Source: Bacillota bacterium
Lineage (GTDB): Bacteria; Bacillota; Clostridia; Christensenellales; Aristaeellaceae
Reading direction: 5' to 3'
Length of the DNA: 5,583 nucleotides
NCBI GenBank assembly: GCA_023392395.1
Contig: JAEVZE010000047.1
Span: 1 to 5,583 of the forward strand
The position numbers were made by a program, and so were the translations under genes. Shown here in pieces: positions 1 through 5,379 of this stretch. The notes beneath the pieces are model-generated. The model was not told the DNA's origin. It saw only the letters and a program-made list of their open reading frames with translations, and made no database searches. How positions within the stretch are numbered: position 1 is the first letter of the stretch; each line of letters starts with the position of its first letter.

Positions 1-4
1 GGAG
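1..4 (+). promoter_or_regulatory. Ribosome binding site of the methyltransferase gene
   Basis: GGAG at the very left edge lies nine bases before the ATG at 14. It supports that start over the out-of-frame ATG at 6. The rest of the leader and the promoter are outside the window. Confidence 0.5.
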
Positions 5-13
5 AATGCATTC

Positions 14-844
14 ATGGTGTTTGACGATCTCTACGGCGCGGCCCGGCGGCCTGTGCCTTACGAACCGGGCGAGGAGCTCTGGAACGATCCGCATATTGCA
101 AAGGGCATGCTGGAGGCGCACCTCGCGCCGGATACCGACGCCGCCAGCTACCGGCCGGAGAAAATCCGAGCGATCTGCGAGTACCTGACGCGCGCGATGG
201 GTCTGAAGAGCGGCGACTGTGTGGCGGACCTGGGCTGCGGCCCCGGGCTCTACTGCGCGCGTCTGGCCGCAGAACGGATACGCATGACCGGGATCGACCG
301 GTCGGAAAACTCGATCCGCTACGCACGGGAACACGCTTGCGCGCGGGAAGAGTATATGCTGAGAAGCTACCTTGAGCCCTTCGGGGAAGGATGGCTTGAC
401 GCGGCGCTGATGATCTCCCAAGACTACGGAGTACTGAACCCGGAAAACAGGCGGCGATTGCTCGGGAACATCCGTAGGGCTCTGAAACCCGGCGGTTTTT
501 TCGCGTTCGACGTGCCCGACATGGCCGCATACCGGCGCAAAATGGATGCTCCGCCCGCCAAATGGTACGCGTCGGAACTGGGCTTCTGGCGGCCGCACCC
601 GCATTTCGTGTTGGAGGATGTTCTCTTCTACCCGGAAATCAGCGCGCTGTGCGACCGGTACATCGTGCTGGATGGCGGCGGTACGAAGGTCTACCGCGTC
701 TGGCAGACATTCTTTACCCCGGACTCCATCCGGTCGGAGCTCGAAGAAAACGGCTTTCAAGTGGAGGCGGCGCTGTCCAATCTGCGCGGCGACGCCTACG
801 AAGCGACATCGCCTGAAATCGGAGTCATATGTAGGAGGATCTGA
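14..844 (+). CDS. Class I SAM-dependent methyltransferase
   Basis: This 276-residue protein probably transfers a methyl group from S-adenosylmethionine to an unidentified substrate in the cytoplasm. The glycine-rich SAM-binding motif I (VADLGCGPGLY) lies at residues 70-80. The acidic residue expected at the end of the second beta strand is D95 (GIDRS), and a typical post-motif strand, LKPGGFFAFDV, follows in the middle of the protein. The C-terminal half (WRPHPHF, then FYPE and later VYRVWQTFF) resembles a set of uncharacterised Firmicutes methyltransferases, as far as I recall that family. The ATG at 14 is chosen because GGAG at 1-4 sits nine bases upstream; the ATG at 6 is in another frame. 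The length is normal for the fold and there is no signal peptide or membrane segment. The gene converges on the hydrogenase operon and shares its terminator, so there is no reason to link the two functionally. The substrate cannot be told from sequence. Confidence 0.88.
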   Translation: MVFDDLYGAARRPVPYEPGEELWNDPHIAKGMLEAHLAPDTDAASYRPEKIRAICEYLTRAMGLKSGDCVADLGCGPGLYCARLAAERIRMTGIDRSENSIRYAREHACAREEYMLRSYLEPFGEGWLDAALMISQDYGVLNPENRRRLLGNIRRALKPGGFFAFDVPDMAAYRRKMDAPPAKWYASELGFWRPHPHFVLEDVLFYPEISALCDRYIVLDGGGTKVYRVWQTFFTPDSIRSELEENGFQVEAALSNLRGDAYEATSPEIGVICRRI

Positions 845-855
845 AGAACACAACG

Positions 856-892
856 CAACAGCCTGCCGCTTTTCATAAGCGGCAGGCTGTTG
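856..892. terminator. Shared bidirectional terminator hairpin
   Basis: A perfect 16-bp inverted repeat (856-871 with 877-892) encloses a 5-base loop (TTCAT). The GC-rich core is GCCTGCCGC. It starts 11 bases after the methyltransferase stop and lies 18 bases beyond the stop of the minus-strand protease gene, so both convergent units can end here. Read on the minus strand, the hairpin is followed by a moderately T-rich stretch (CGTTGTGTTCTT), the better candidate for intrinsic termination. On the plus strand there is no clear T-run after the stem, so termination in that direction may be weaker or factor-assisted. Confidence 0.85.
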
Positions 893-910
893 AATCCATC
901 CGGTCTGTTC

Positions 911-1414
911 TTACGGTTTCCAGCATGCCCCGAAGGCGCAGCGGAGGTCATGGCACAGCTTGTCCACGGCGGAGGCGATCTCAGGAGTCATGGGGGCGTC
1001 AAACTCCAGGCTCTGGTACTGGATGCCCAGAAGCGCCGCCTTTGCGCCGGTATCGCCCACCAGATAGTTGATCAGGACCTTGAGCGGCAGCATGTGGGAA
1101 AGGAATGTGGGGCCGCCCACGCTTTCCGGCGGAATCAGGGTGCATTCGCCGGGCGCAAGACCCACGTCTGCCGCGTCCACCACGAGAAGGTGGGTGGGGT
1201 TGAAGGCGCGGATCTTGCCGCTGAAGTTCTCCGGCGCGGTCTCGCCGGGGCAGAACATCAGGTGGGGATGGGTCTCAGGCGGGAACTCCGCAAGGAGGCG
1301 GGTCACGACTTCCATGCCTGCGGCGTCGTCACCCCGGAGCGTGGAGCCCGCGCCCACGACCACCAGGCGCGTTGCGCCCTCAAGCCAAGCGTTCAAAAAT
1401 GCTTCGACGTTCAC
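911..1414 (-). CDS. hycI: HycI-type [NiFe] hydrogenase maturation protease
   Basis: This 167-residue cytoplasmic endopeptidase is predicted to cut the C-terminal extension from the large subunit encoded three genes upstream, once nickel is in place. Family features are clear: the N-terminal motif GAGSTLRGDDAAG (residues 21-33) carries the acidic residue aligned with HybD Glu16 (D30), D80 in LLVVDAAD matches HybD Asp62, and H107 in SHMLPL matches HybD His93. These three form the nickel-sensing site in the family. The later segment GIQYQSLEF followed by MTPEI also fits HycI. The start is a GTG three bases after the ferredoxin-like gene's stop; only a weak upstream GGTGG is seen, so translation may depend on coupling. 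It is the last gene of the operon, and the terminator follows. The HycI-versus-other-clade assignment (for example archaeal FrxA) is by motif only. Confidence 0.9.
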   Translation of the reverse strand: MNVEAFLNAWLEGATRLVVVGAGSTLRGDDAAGMEVVTRLLAEFPPETHPHLMFCPGETAPENFSGKIRAFNPTHLLVVDAADVGLAPGECTLIPPESVGGPTFLSHMLPLKVLINYLVGDTGAKAALLGIQYQSLEFDAPMTPEIASAVDKLCHDLRCAFGACWKP

Positions 1415-1417
1415 GGC

Positions 1418-1765
1418 TCAGATTTCCACCGTCAGGGAAGCTTTGTCGGCGCTGGCCAGCTCGAAGTTCTGGGTATTCTCCAGCGCGTCCTTGTTGCAGG
1501 TGTCCACGCACTGGCCGCAGTAGAGGCACTTGTCCAGGTGGACGATGGCCTTGAACTGCTTGTCCGCCACCTTTTCGATGGTGATGGCGTTGGCCGGGCA
1601 CACGCGCATGCACAGCTTGCAGCCGACGCACTTGTCCGCGTGGAACTTCAGCGCACCCCGGAACTTGTCCGGTACTTGCGCCTGCACCGCCGGATACAGC
1701 ACGGTGTCGGACTTTTTCGTCATCATGTTGAGAAGGAAGGGGACCATATTGCCCGTGGTTTTCAT
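1418..1765 (-). CDS. Two-[4Fe-4S] ferredoxin-like hydrogenase subunit (NuoI/MbhN/EchF/HycF family)
   Basis: This 115-residue protein is the electron-input iron-sulfur subunit of the hydrogenase, expected on the cytoplasmic face and probably taking electrons from reduced ferredoxin. Two CxxCxxCxxxC motifs are visible: C46, C49, C52 and C56 (CVGCKLCMRVCP) and C80, C83, C86 and C90 (CLYCGQCVDTC). The second motif is followed by Asn rather than the common Pro. The roughly 35-residue N-terminal stretch (PFLLNMM then YPAVQAQVPDKFRGAL) matches the membrane-docking lead-in seen in NuoI-type subunits. The ATG directly abuts the TAG of the NuoH-like gene with no spacer, and AAAGGAG at 1777-1783, inside that gene, lies 11 bases upstream. 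Position before the protease gene and after the NuoH-like gene equals the mbhM-mbhN order. Confidence 0.92.
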   Translation of the reverse strand: MKTTGNMVPFLLNMMTKKSDTVLYPAVQAQVPDKFRGALKFHADKCVGCKLCMRVCPANAITIEKVADKQFKAIVHLDKCLYCGQCVDTCNKDALENTQNFELASADKASLTVEI

Positions 1766-2713
1766 CTAGAGTAGCGCTCCTTTGACAATCAGGTCGATCA
1801 GGATCTGGGCGAGGGCGACCGGCGCCAGGATCTTCCAGCAGAAGTCCACCATCTGATCCATGCGGAAGCGGGCCAGCGCGGCGCGCATCAGCGACAGCAG
1901 GAATACGATGGCCAGCAGCTTGACCAGGAACAGCAGGAAGCCCACCACGACATTTCCGCCGATGAACAGCGGGAAGAAGATGGCGGAGATCAGCGCCGCG
2001 ACCACGACCAACTCCGTGTTCAGCGTCATCTTGAACATGGCCAGAAGCCGTCCGCTGTACTCGGTGAACGTGCCGCCGACGATCTCGGTCTCGGCGTCAG
2101 GGATGTCAAACGGCGCTCGCTCCAGCTTGCCCTGTGCGGTGATGAGGGACACCACAAGCGCCGGGATGTTGACCAGCAGAAGCGCCGGGTGCTGATGGTA
2201 GAACAGCGTGATGCCGCTGATCGACCAGGTGCCGGCCAGCAGCGCCGGGCCCAGAAGCGCCATGTACAGCGGCACTTCGTAGGCGAACAGCTGCGTCATC
2301 GCGCGGATTGCGCCCAGTTCCGCAAAAAGCGACTTGGAAAACCAGCCCGCCAGGAAGAACGTCAGCGCGGGGATGGTTAAAAAGTACATGACCACGATCA
2401 GGTCGCTGTCAAATGGTTGCAAAGAGGTGACGCTCCAGATCGGGATGTACAGAAACGCCGCGCAGGTGGCCGCAAACGCGAATACCGGGATCGCGCTGAA
2501 CACGCGCGGCTCCGCATCGCAGGGGATGATGGCTTCCTTGGACAGAAGCTTTACGATGTCCGCCAGCGGCTGATACCACGGCGGGCCCACGCGGTTCTGT
2601 AGCCTTGCGTACAGCTTGCGGTCGACGTACTCAACCACCAGCGACAATGCGCTGAGGAACAAAAATCCCGGAAAGATGACGATTTGGAACAGGGCTAGCC
2701 ACACGCCGATCAA
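1766..2713 (-). CDS. NuoH-like membrane anchor of group 4 hydrogenase (MbhM/EchB/HycD family)
   Basis: This polytopic protein of about 315 residues joins the hydrogenase module to the membrane and helps couple electron transfer to ion movement. Complex I subunit 1 signatures are present: DRKLYARLQNRVGP at residues 31-44, then QPLADIVKLLSKE; GAIRAMTQLFAYEVPLYMA in the middle; APFDIPDAETEIVGG followed by TEYSG; and near the C-terminus RAALARFRMDQM. About eight hydrophobic segments are seen. The length is typical of NuoH and its hydrogenase homologues. The start given is a TTG whose last two bases form part of the TGA of the large-subunit gene (TTGA overlap). The purine-rich GAGGGGAG at 2715-2722 is too close for ideal use of this TTG, so the GTG at 2704 (three codons in) is a real alternative and would give 312 residues. 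Confidence 0.92.
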   Translation of the reverse strand: MIGVWLALFQIVIFPGFLFLSALSLVVEYVDRKLYARLQNRVGPPWYQPLADIVKLLSKEAIIPCDAEPRVFSAIPVFAFAATCAAFLYIPIWSVTSLQPFDSDLIVVMYFLTIPALTFFLAGWFSKSLFAELGAIRAMTQLFAYEVPLYMALLGPALLAGTWSISGITLFYHQHPALLLVNIPALVVSLITAQGKLERAPFDIPDAETEIVGGTFTEYSGRLLAMFKMTLNTELVVVAALISAIFFPLFIGGNVVVGFLLFLVKLLAIVFLLSLMRAALARFRMDQMVDFCWKILAPVALAQILIDLIVKGALL

Positions 2714-3936
2714 TCTCCCCTCAGCTTCATGCTGGTGGCGGACAGGTCAACGCCCTGCTTCGCATACCACGCAACGCTGTATTTCCGAAGGCCTTCCCAG
2801 TCGAACAGCTTTTCCTGGCCGCTCCCGGCGTCCGTGACGCGCACCATGCGGTCCGTACAGGAGAAGCAGGGGTCGATGGCCGCGATCACAATGGGCACGT
2901 CCGCGAGATACCCGCCCTCGATCATGTGGGCGATGGCGGCCGAATTCGCAAGCGTAGGGGCACGGACCTTTACGCGGTCGGGCTTGTCGGTGCCATTGGA
3001 GCGGGTGTAATGGATGTCCTCGCCGCGGGGGGCTTCGTAGCGGCTGATACACTCGCCCGCCGGGATGCGCAAGGGGACCTTCACGGCGATCGGGCCTTCG
3101 GGCAGCTGCTTCAGGATCTGGCGGATCATCTTGTAGCTCTCCATCAGCTCCAGCACCCGGACGACCGTTCGGCCGAACACGTCGGCGTGCTCGTCGGTGA
3201 TCACTTCAAAGTCCAGTTCGGGGTAGATGCCGTTGGGATCGTCCCTGCGAACGTCCCGCTTCACGCCGGAGGCGCGCAGCACCGGGCCGGTCGCGTCCAG
3301 GCGCAGTCCGTCCTCGCGGGACAATTTGCCCACGCCGGAGAGGCGCTGCGCCACGGTTTCCTCCGCCAGCACCGCCTTTTGATAATATTCCGTGCGGGCC
3401 TGTAATGCGTCGACGGCCTCCAGGACTTTCTGGGCCTGCTCGGGCGTGATGTCGCGGCGCACGCCGCCGATGGCGTTCATGCCGTAGTTGATGCGGTTGC
3501 CGGTCAGCATCTCCAGTATGTCCATGACGATTTCGCGGTCGCGCCAGGCGTACATGAACAGCGACATGAAGCCGATCTCATGCCCCGCGATGCCCAGCCA
3601 CAGAAGGTGGCTGTGGATGCGTTCCAGTTCGCCCACCAGTGCGCGCAGGTACAGCGCGCGGCGGGGGACTTCCACGCCCGCCAGCGTCTCCACCGTCTGC
3701 ACGTAACAGGTGGAGTGGGAGTGGGAGCAGATGCCGCAGATGCGCTCCAGCAGGTAGATGTTCTGCACATAGGTACGGCTCTCGGCCGCCTTTTCCATGC
3801 CGCGGTGGTTGTATCCCAAAAGCACGGTTGCCGCCGCCACGCGCTCGCCGTCCAAGAGCAGGTTAAAGCTTTCGGGCTCCTCCAGCGCGGGATGCTGAGG
3901 GCCGAGCGGGATCATAATCCTGTTGTCCTTTTCCAC
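2710..3936 (-). CDS. Group 4 [NiFe] hydrogenase large (catalytic) subunit, NuoD-like
   Basis: This 408-residue subunit holds the Ni-Fe site that reduces protons to H2 or the reverse. The L1 motif RICGICSHSH gives C67, C70 and H74; the L2 motif DPCFSCTDR gives C357 and C360. These four cysteines are lost in complex I NuoD, so this is a genuine hydrogenase. The N-terminus IPLGPQHPALEEP is typical of the NuoD/HycE/MbhL family. A 45-residue extension follows R363-M364, the same Arg-Met junction that HycI cuts in E. coli HycE. The NuoC domain is a separate gene, unlike in HycE. I chose the GTG at 3936: AAGGGGG at 3944-3950 lies seven bases upstream and the protein then begins at the conserved N-terminus. 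An in-frame open extension to 4026 would overlap the NuoC-like gene by 88 bases and encodes nothing family-like. The size is closer to MbhL than to the shorter EchE. Mbh-type is the best guess, Ech-like the alternative. Confidence 0.95.
   Translation of the reverse strand: MEKDNRIMIPLGPQHPALEEPESFNLLLDGERVAAATVLLGYNHRGMEKAAESRTYVQNIYLLERICGICSHSHSTCYVQTVETLAGVEVPRRALYLRALVGELERIHSHLLWLGIAGHEIGFMSLFMYAWRDREIVMDILEMLTGNRINYGMNAIGGVRRDITPEQAQKVLEAVDALQARTEYYQKAVLAEETVAQRLSGVGKLSREDGLRLDATGPVLRASGVKRDVRRDDPNGIYPELDFEVITDEHADVFGRTVVRVLELMESYKMIRQILKQLPEGPIAVKVPLRIPAGECISRYEAPRGEDIHYTRSNGTDKPDRVKVRAPTLANSAAIAHMIEGGYLADVPIVIAAIDPCFSCTDRMVRVTDAGSGQEKLFDWEGLRKYSVAWYAKQGVDLSATSMKLRGD
2715..2722 (-). 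promoter_or_regulatory. Ribosome binding site for the NuoH-like gene
   Basis: GAGGGGAG lies within the last codons of the large-subunit gene. It is about 3 bases from the TTG at 2713 (measured from GAGGGG) but 10 bases from the GTG at 2704 (measured from GGAG). The spacing favours the GTG; the stop-start overlap favours the TTG. The site is plausible, but it leaves the exact start open. Confidence 0.5.
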
Positions 3937-3938
3937 GT

Positions 3939-4469
3939 CTACACCCCCTTTGTGGGTTCTGCCAACCCAGGTTTGGCGTCCTGCGCCAGTTCCGGTTTGG
4001 CCTCGCGCGCGATGCCGGGCTTCCAATCCTTGCGCAGCGGATACTGTCCCTTGGGCCAGTTGTCGGGCAGCGGATACTGCCTGCCCGGGGTCAATCCTTC
4101 CACCGTGACGCCCAGGAGGCTTTCCAGCTCCCGCTCGTAGAAGGTAGCGCCGTTGTAGATCGGCAGTATCGTCGGGATGACCACAGGGTCCTCCCGGTGG
4201 GTCTTGTATTTCAGCGTCATCAGGACGCCGCCGGGCTCGGCGATGTGGTAGAGGAATTCAAAATTCTCGCCGGTGTCCAGGCCGGTGATGGTGACCAGAT
4301 GGTCAAAACCCAGTTCATTCCGTGAAAATTTGAGCGCATCCATGAAGATTTCCTCCGGCACGCTCACGTAGATCCTGCGAACCTTGACGACTGCCTGGCT
4401 CACATCCAAGCCAAAGCGTTCGGCAAGGCGGTTCAGCAGACCGTTTTCTCTGTCAAAATTTGTTTCCAT
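3939..4469 (-). CDS. NuoC-like (30 kDa subunit) hydrogenase component (MbhK/EchD family)
   Basis: This 176-residue subunit is part of the peripheral arm and packs against the large subunit; it carries no cofactor in known relatives. The N-terminal half has the alpha-beta pattern of the family (VKVRRIYVSVPEE, then LGFDHLVTITGLD). The C-terminal half contains the 30 kDa signature: ILPIYNGATFYERELESLLG, then GLTPGRQYPLPDNWP, matching the NuoC pattern of a Glu-Arg-Glu helix followed by Gly-Pro-Arg turns. Residues about 152-176 form an extra tail built from two imperfect eight-residue repeats (AKPELAQD and AKPGLAEP). The ATG at 4469 has AGGAGG at 4477-4482 seven bases upstream, overlapping the stop of the small-subunit gene. 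It is a stand-alone gene as in Mbh and Ech, not fused to the large subunit as in HycE. Confidence 0.92.
   Translation of the reverse strand: METNFDRENGLLNRLAERFGLDVSQAVVKVRRIYVSVPEEIFMDALKFSRNELGFDHLVTITGLDTGENFEFLYHIAEPGGVLMTLKYKTHREDPVVIPTILPIYNGATFYERELESLLGVTVEGLTPGRQYPLPDNWPKGQYPLRKDWKPGIAREAKPELAQDAKPGLAEPTKGV
3944..3950 (-). promoter_or_regulatory. Ribosome binding site deciding the GTG start of the large subunit
   Basis: AAGGGGG lies seven bases before the GTG at 3936 and overlaps the last codons of the NuoC-like gene, whose TAG ends only two bases before the GTG. It is the main reason to reject the longer in-frame reading that begins at 4026. Confidence 0.75.
3954..4001 (-). repeat. 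Two imperfect 24-bp tandem repeats in the NuoC-like gene tail
   Basis: Plus-strand bases 3954-3977 and 3978-4001 are two adjacent 24-base units that share the block GGTTTGGC and similar flanks. On the minus strand they encode AKPELAQD and AKPGLAEP at the C-terminus of the NuoC-like subunit. The units keep the reading frame, which suggests growth of the tail by in-frame duplication. Confidence 0.75.
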
Positions 4470-4476
4470 GCGCCCG

Positions 4477-4482
4477 CCTCCT
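4477..4482 (-). promoter_or_regulatory. Ribosome binding site of the NuoC-like gene overlapping the previous stop
   Basis: AGGAGG begins at the A of the small-subunit TGA and lies seven bases before the ATG at 4469. The overlap suggests translational coupling between the small-subunit and NuoC-like genes. Confidence 0.8.
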
Positions 4483-5015
4483 CACGCCTTCTTGGTTTCC
4501 TCTTCGATCGCCTTGGGTTCCTCGGCGGCAGCCTTGGGTTCTTCCACGGCTTCCACCTTCTTCCCCTTCTTGGCTTTTGCTTCCTTGCCCTCCAGTGTTT
4601 TCAAGAGCTTGACGACGCCGTCGATGATGGCTTCCGGCTTGGCCGGACAGCCGGGCACATACATGTTCACCGGGATGGCGGTGTCGATGCCGCCCTCCAC
4701 GCAGTAGCAGCCGTCGAACACGCCCGCGGAGCAGGCGCAGGTGCCCACCGCGATGACGAATTTGGGCTCGGGCATCTGCTCGTAGATGGTCGTGAGCCTG
4801 TCGCGCTGCTGCAGCGTGACCGGGCCGGAGCAGACCAGCACGTCCGCGTGCCGGGGAGAGCCCTTCAGCTGTACGCCAAAGCGCTCCACGTCGTAGCGGG
4901 GCGTCAGCGCCGCCAGCACCTCAATGTCACAGGCGTTGCAGGCGCCCGAGTTGAAGTGGATGATCCAGGGCGATTTCAGCCTGGCCCAGGTCAGGATCTT
5001 GTCGATGGTTTTCAT
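4482..5015 (-). CDS. Group 4 [NiFe] hydrogenase small subunit, NuoB-like (MbhJ/EchC/HycG family)
   Basis: This 177-residue cytoplasmic iron-sulfur subunit passes electrons from the ferredoxin-like subunit to the Ni-Fe site through one proximal [4Fe-4S] cluster. Cluster ligands are visible as C26 and C29 (CNACDIE), C93 (GTCACSAG) and C123 (PGCPAKPEAI). The first pair is spaced CxxC, as in hydrogenases, not the adjacent CC of NuoB. There is no Tat signal, as expected for group 4. C95, C103 and C105 are additional cysteines close to the cluster loop; C103 in GCY is, from memory, common in relatives, the other two less so. The GCPP motif reads GCPA here. The conserved domain ends near residue 142, and residues 143-177 are a Lys/Ala/Glu/Pro-rich tail with heptad-like EEPKAAA-EEPKAIE repeats. 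The ATG at 5015 has GGAGGT six bases upstream, overlapping the stop of the NuoA-like gene. Confidence 0.95.
   Translation of the reverse strand: MKTIDKILTWARLKSPWIIHFNSGACNACDIEVLAALTPRYDVERFGVQLKGSPRHADVLVCSGPVTLQQRDRLTTIYEQMPEPKFVIAVGTCACSAGVFDGCYCVEGGIDTAIPVNMYVPGCPAKPEAIIDGVVKLLKTLEGKEAKAKKGKKVEAVEEPKAAAEEPKAIEEETKKA
4510..4551 (-). repeat. 21-bp tandem repeat in the small-subunit tail
   Basis: Plus-strand bases 4510-4530 and 4531-4551 are two adjacent copies of a 21-base unit starting GCCTTGGGTTC; the first 14 bases differ at one position and the last seven are less alike. On the minus strand they encode two seven-residue EEPKA units in the C-terminal tail. The spacing of 21 bases preserves the frame. 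Confidence 0.7.
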
Positions 5016-5019
5016 TCTT

Positions 5020-5340
5020 TTACCTCCGCAGCAGCATGAACAGCGAAAGCACCGTCACGCCCAGGTACACCGCCGACGTGATCGTGAGCCCCGCCGGGTC
5101 GGTCGCCACCACCAGCGCGACCACGTGCATGATAGTGAAGAAAAACGCGAACTTGAAGAACTGGGTATAGTCTGGCTGGCCCTGATTTTCTTCCATGCTC
5201 TCGCCGCAGGCGTAGGGCTGCATCTTGACGGCCGAATCCTTGCCGCGTGCGGCCAGCCGCTTGGAAATCAGCGATACGCCAAAAGACATGAGCAGGAACA
5301 GAAGAAACGTGACCGGCGGCGACATGAAAAAGCTTTCCAT
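5020..5340 (-). CDS. NuoA-like small membrane subunit (complex I subunit 3 / MbhI-like)
   Basis: This 106-residue protein is predicted to have three transmembrane helices (about residues 8-26, 61-80 and 85-104) and to sit beside the NuoH-like subunit at the junction of the membrane and peripheral arms. The loop after the first helix contains PYACGE at residues 42-47, matching the YECG loop of NuoA/ND3, with C45 at the position of the ND3 loop cysteine. The next helix, FFKFAFFFTIMHVVAL, aligns with the NuoA helix carrying FDVEAL, but the Asp and Glu are replaced by H72 and V74. Length is slightly below the usual 115-147 of NuoA because the N-terminus is short. The ATG at 5340 has GGAGG at 5347-5351 six bases upstream. 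Mbh complexes have a comparable subunit (MbhI); the six-subunit Ech enzyme does not. The family call is good, the exact orthology less so. Confidence 0.82.
   Translation of the reverse strand: MESFFMSPPVTFLLFLLMSFGVSLISKRLAARGKDSAVKMQPYACGESMEENQGQPDYTQFFKFAFFFTIMHVVALVVATDPAGLTITSAVYLGVTVLSLFMLLRR
5022..5027 (-). promoter_or_regulatory. Ribosome binding site of the small-subunit gene overlapping the previous stop
   Basis: GGAGGT covers the last codon of the NuoA-like gene and the T of its TAA, six bases before the ATG at 5015. It is strong and well spaced and implies coupled translation. Confidence 0.8.
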
Positions 5341-5379
5341 CGGATGCCTCCATCCATTCGTCAGATTTCGCTGACAGCG

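Noticed and set aside
12..530. Minus-strand open frame of 172 codons opposite the methyltransferase
   Set aside because: The product is dominated by Arg, Ser and Pro, typical of an antisense frame; the plus-strand methyltransferase has a clear SAM-binding motif.
833..838. AGGAGG-like sequence at the end of the methyltransferase gene, a possible start signal for a further gene
   Set aside because: No ATG, GTG or TTG at proper distance opens a frame of any length before the terminator hairpin.
890..1774. Long plus-strand open frame of 294 codons
   Set aside because: It lies opposite the protease and ferredoxin-like genes, which have clear family motifs. Its product is rich in His, Gln, Arg and Gly as expected of an antisense frame in GC-rich DNA, with no recognisable domain.
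3937..4026. Thirty-codon N-terminal extension of the large subunit
   Set aside because: It would overlap the NuoC-like gene tail by 88 bases and has a basic, low-complexity composition. The GTG at 3936 with a good Shine-Dalgarno sequence fits the family N-terminus.
2926..4140. Plus-strand open frames of 159 and 186 codons opposite the large-subunit and NuoC-like genes
   Set aside because: They are antisense to well-conserved hydrogenase genes, have no family motifs, and no convincing ribosome binding site was seen.
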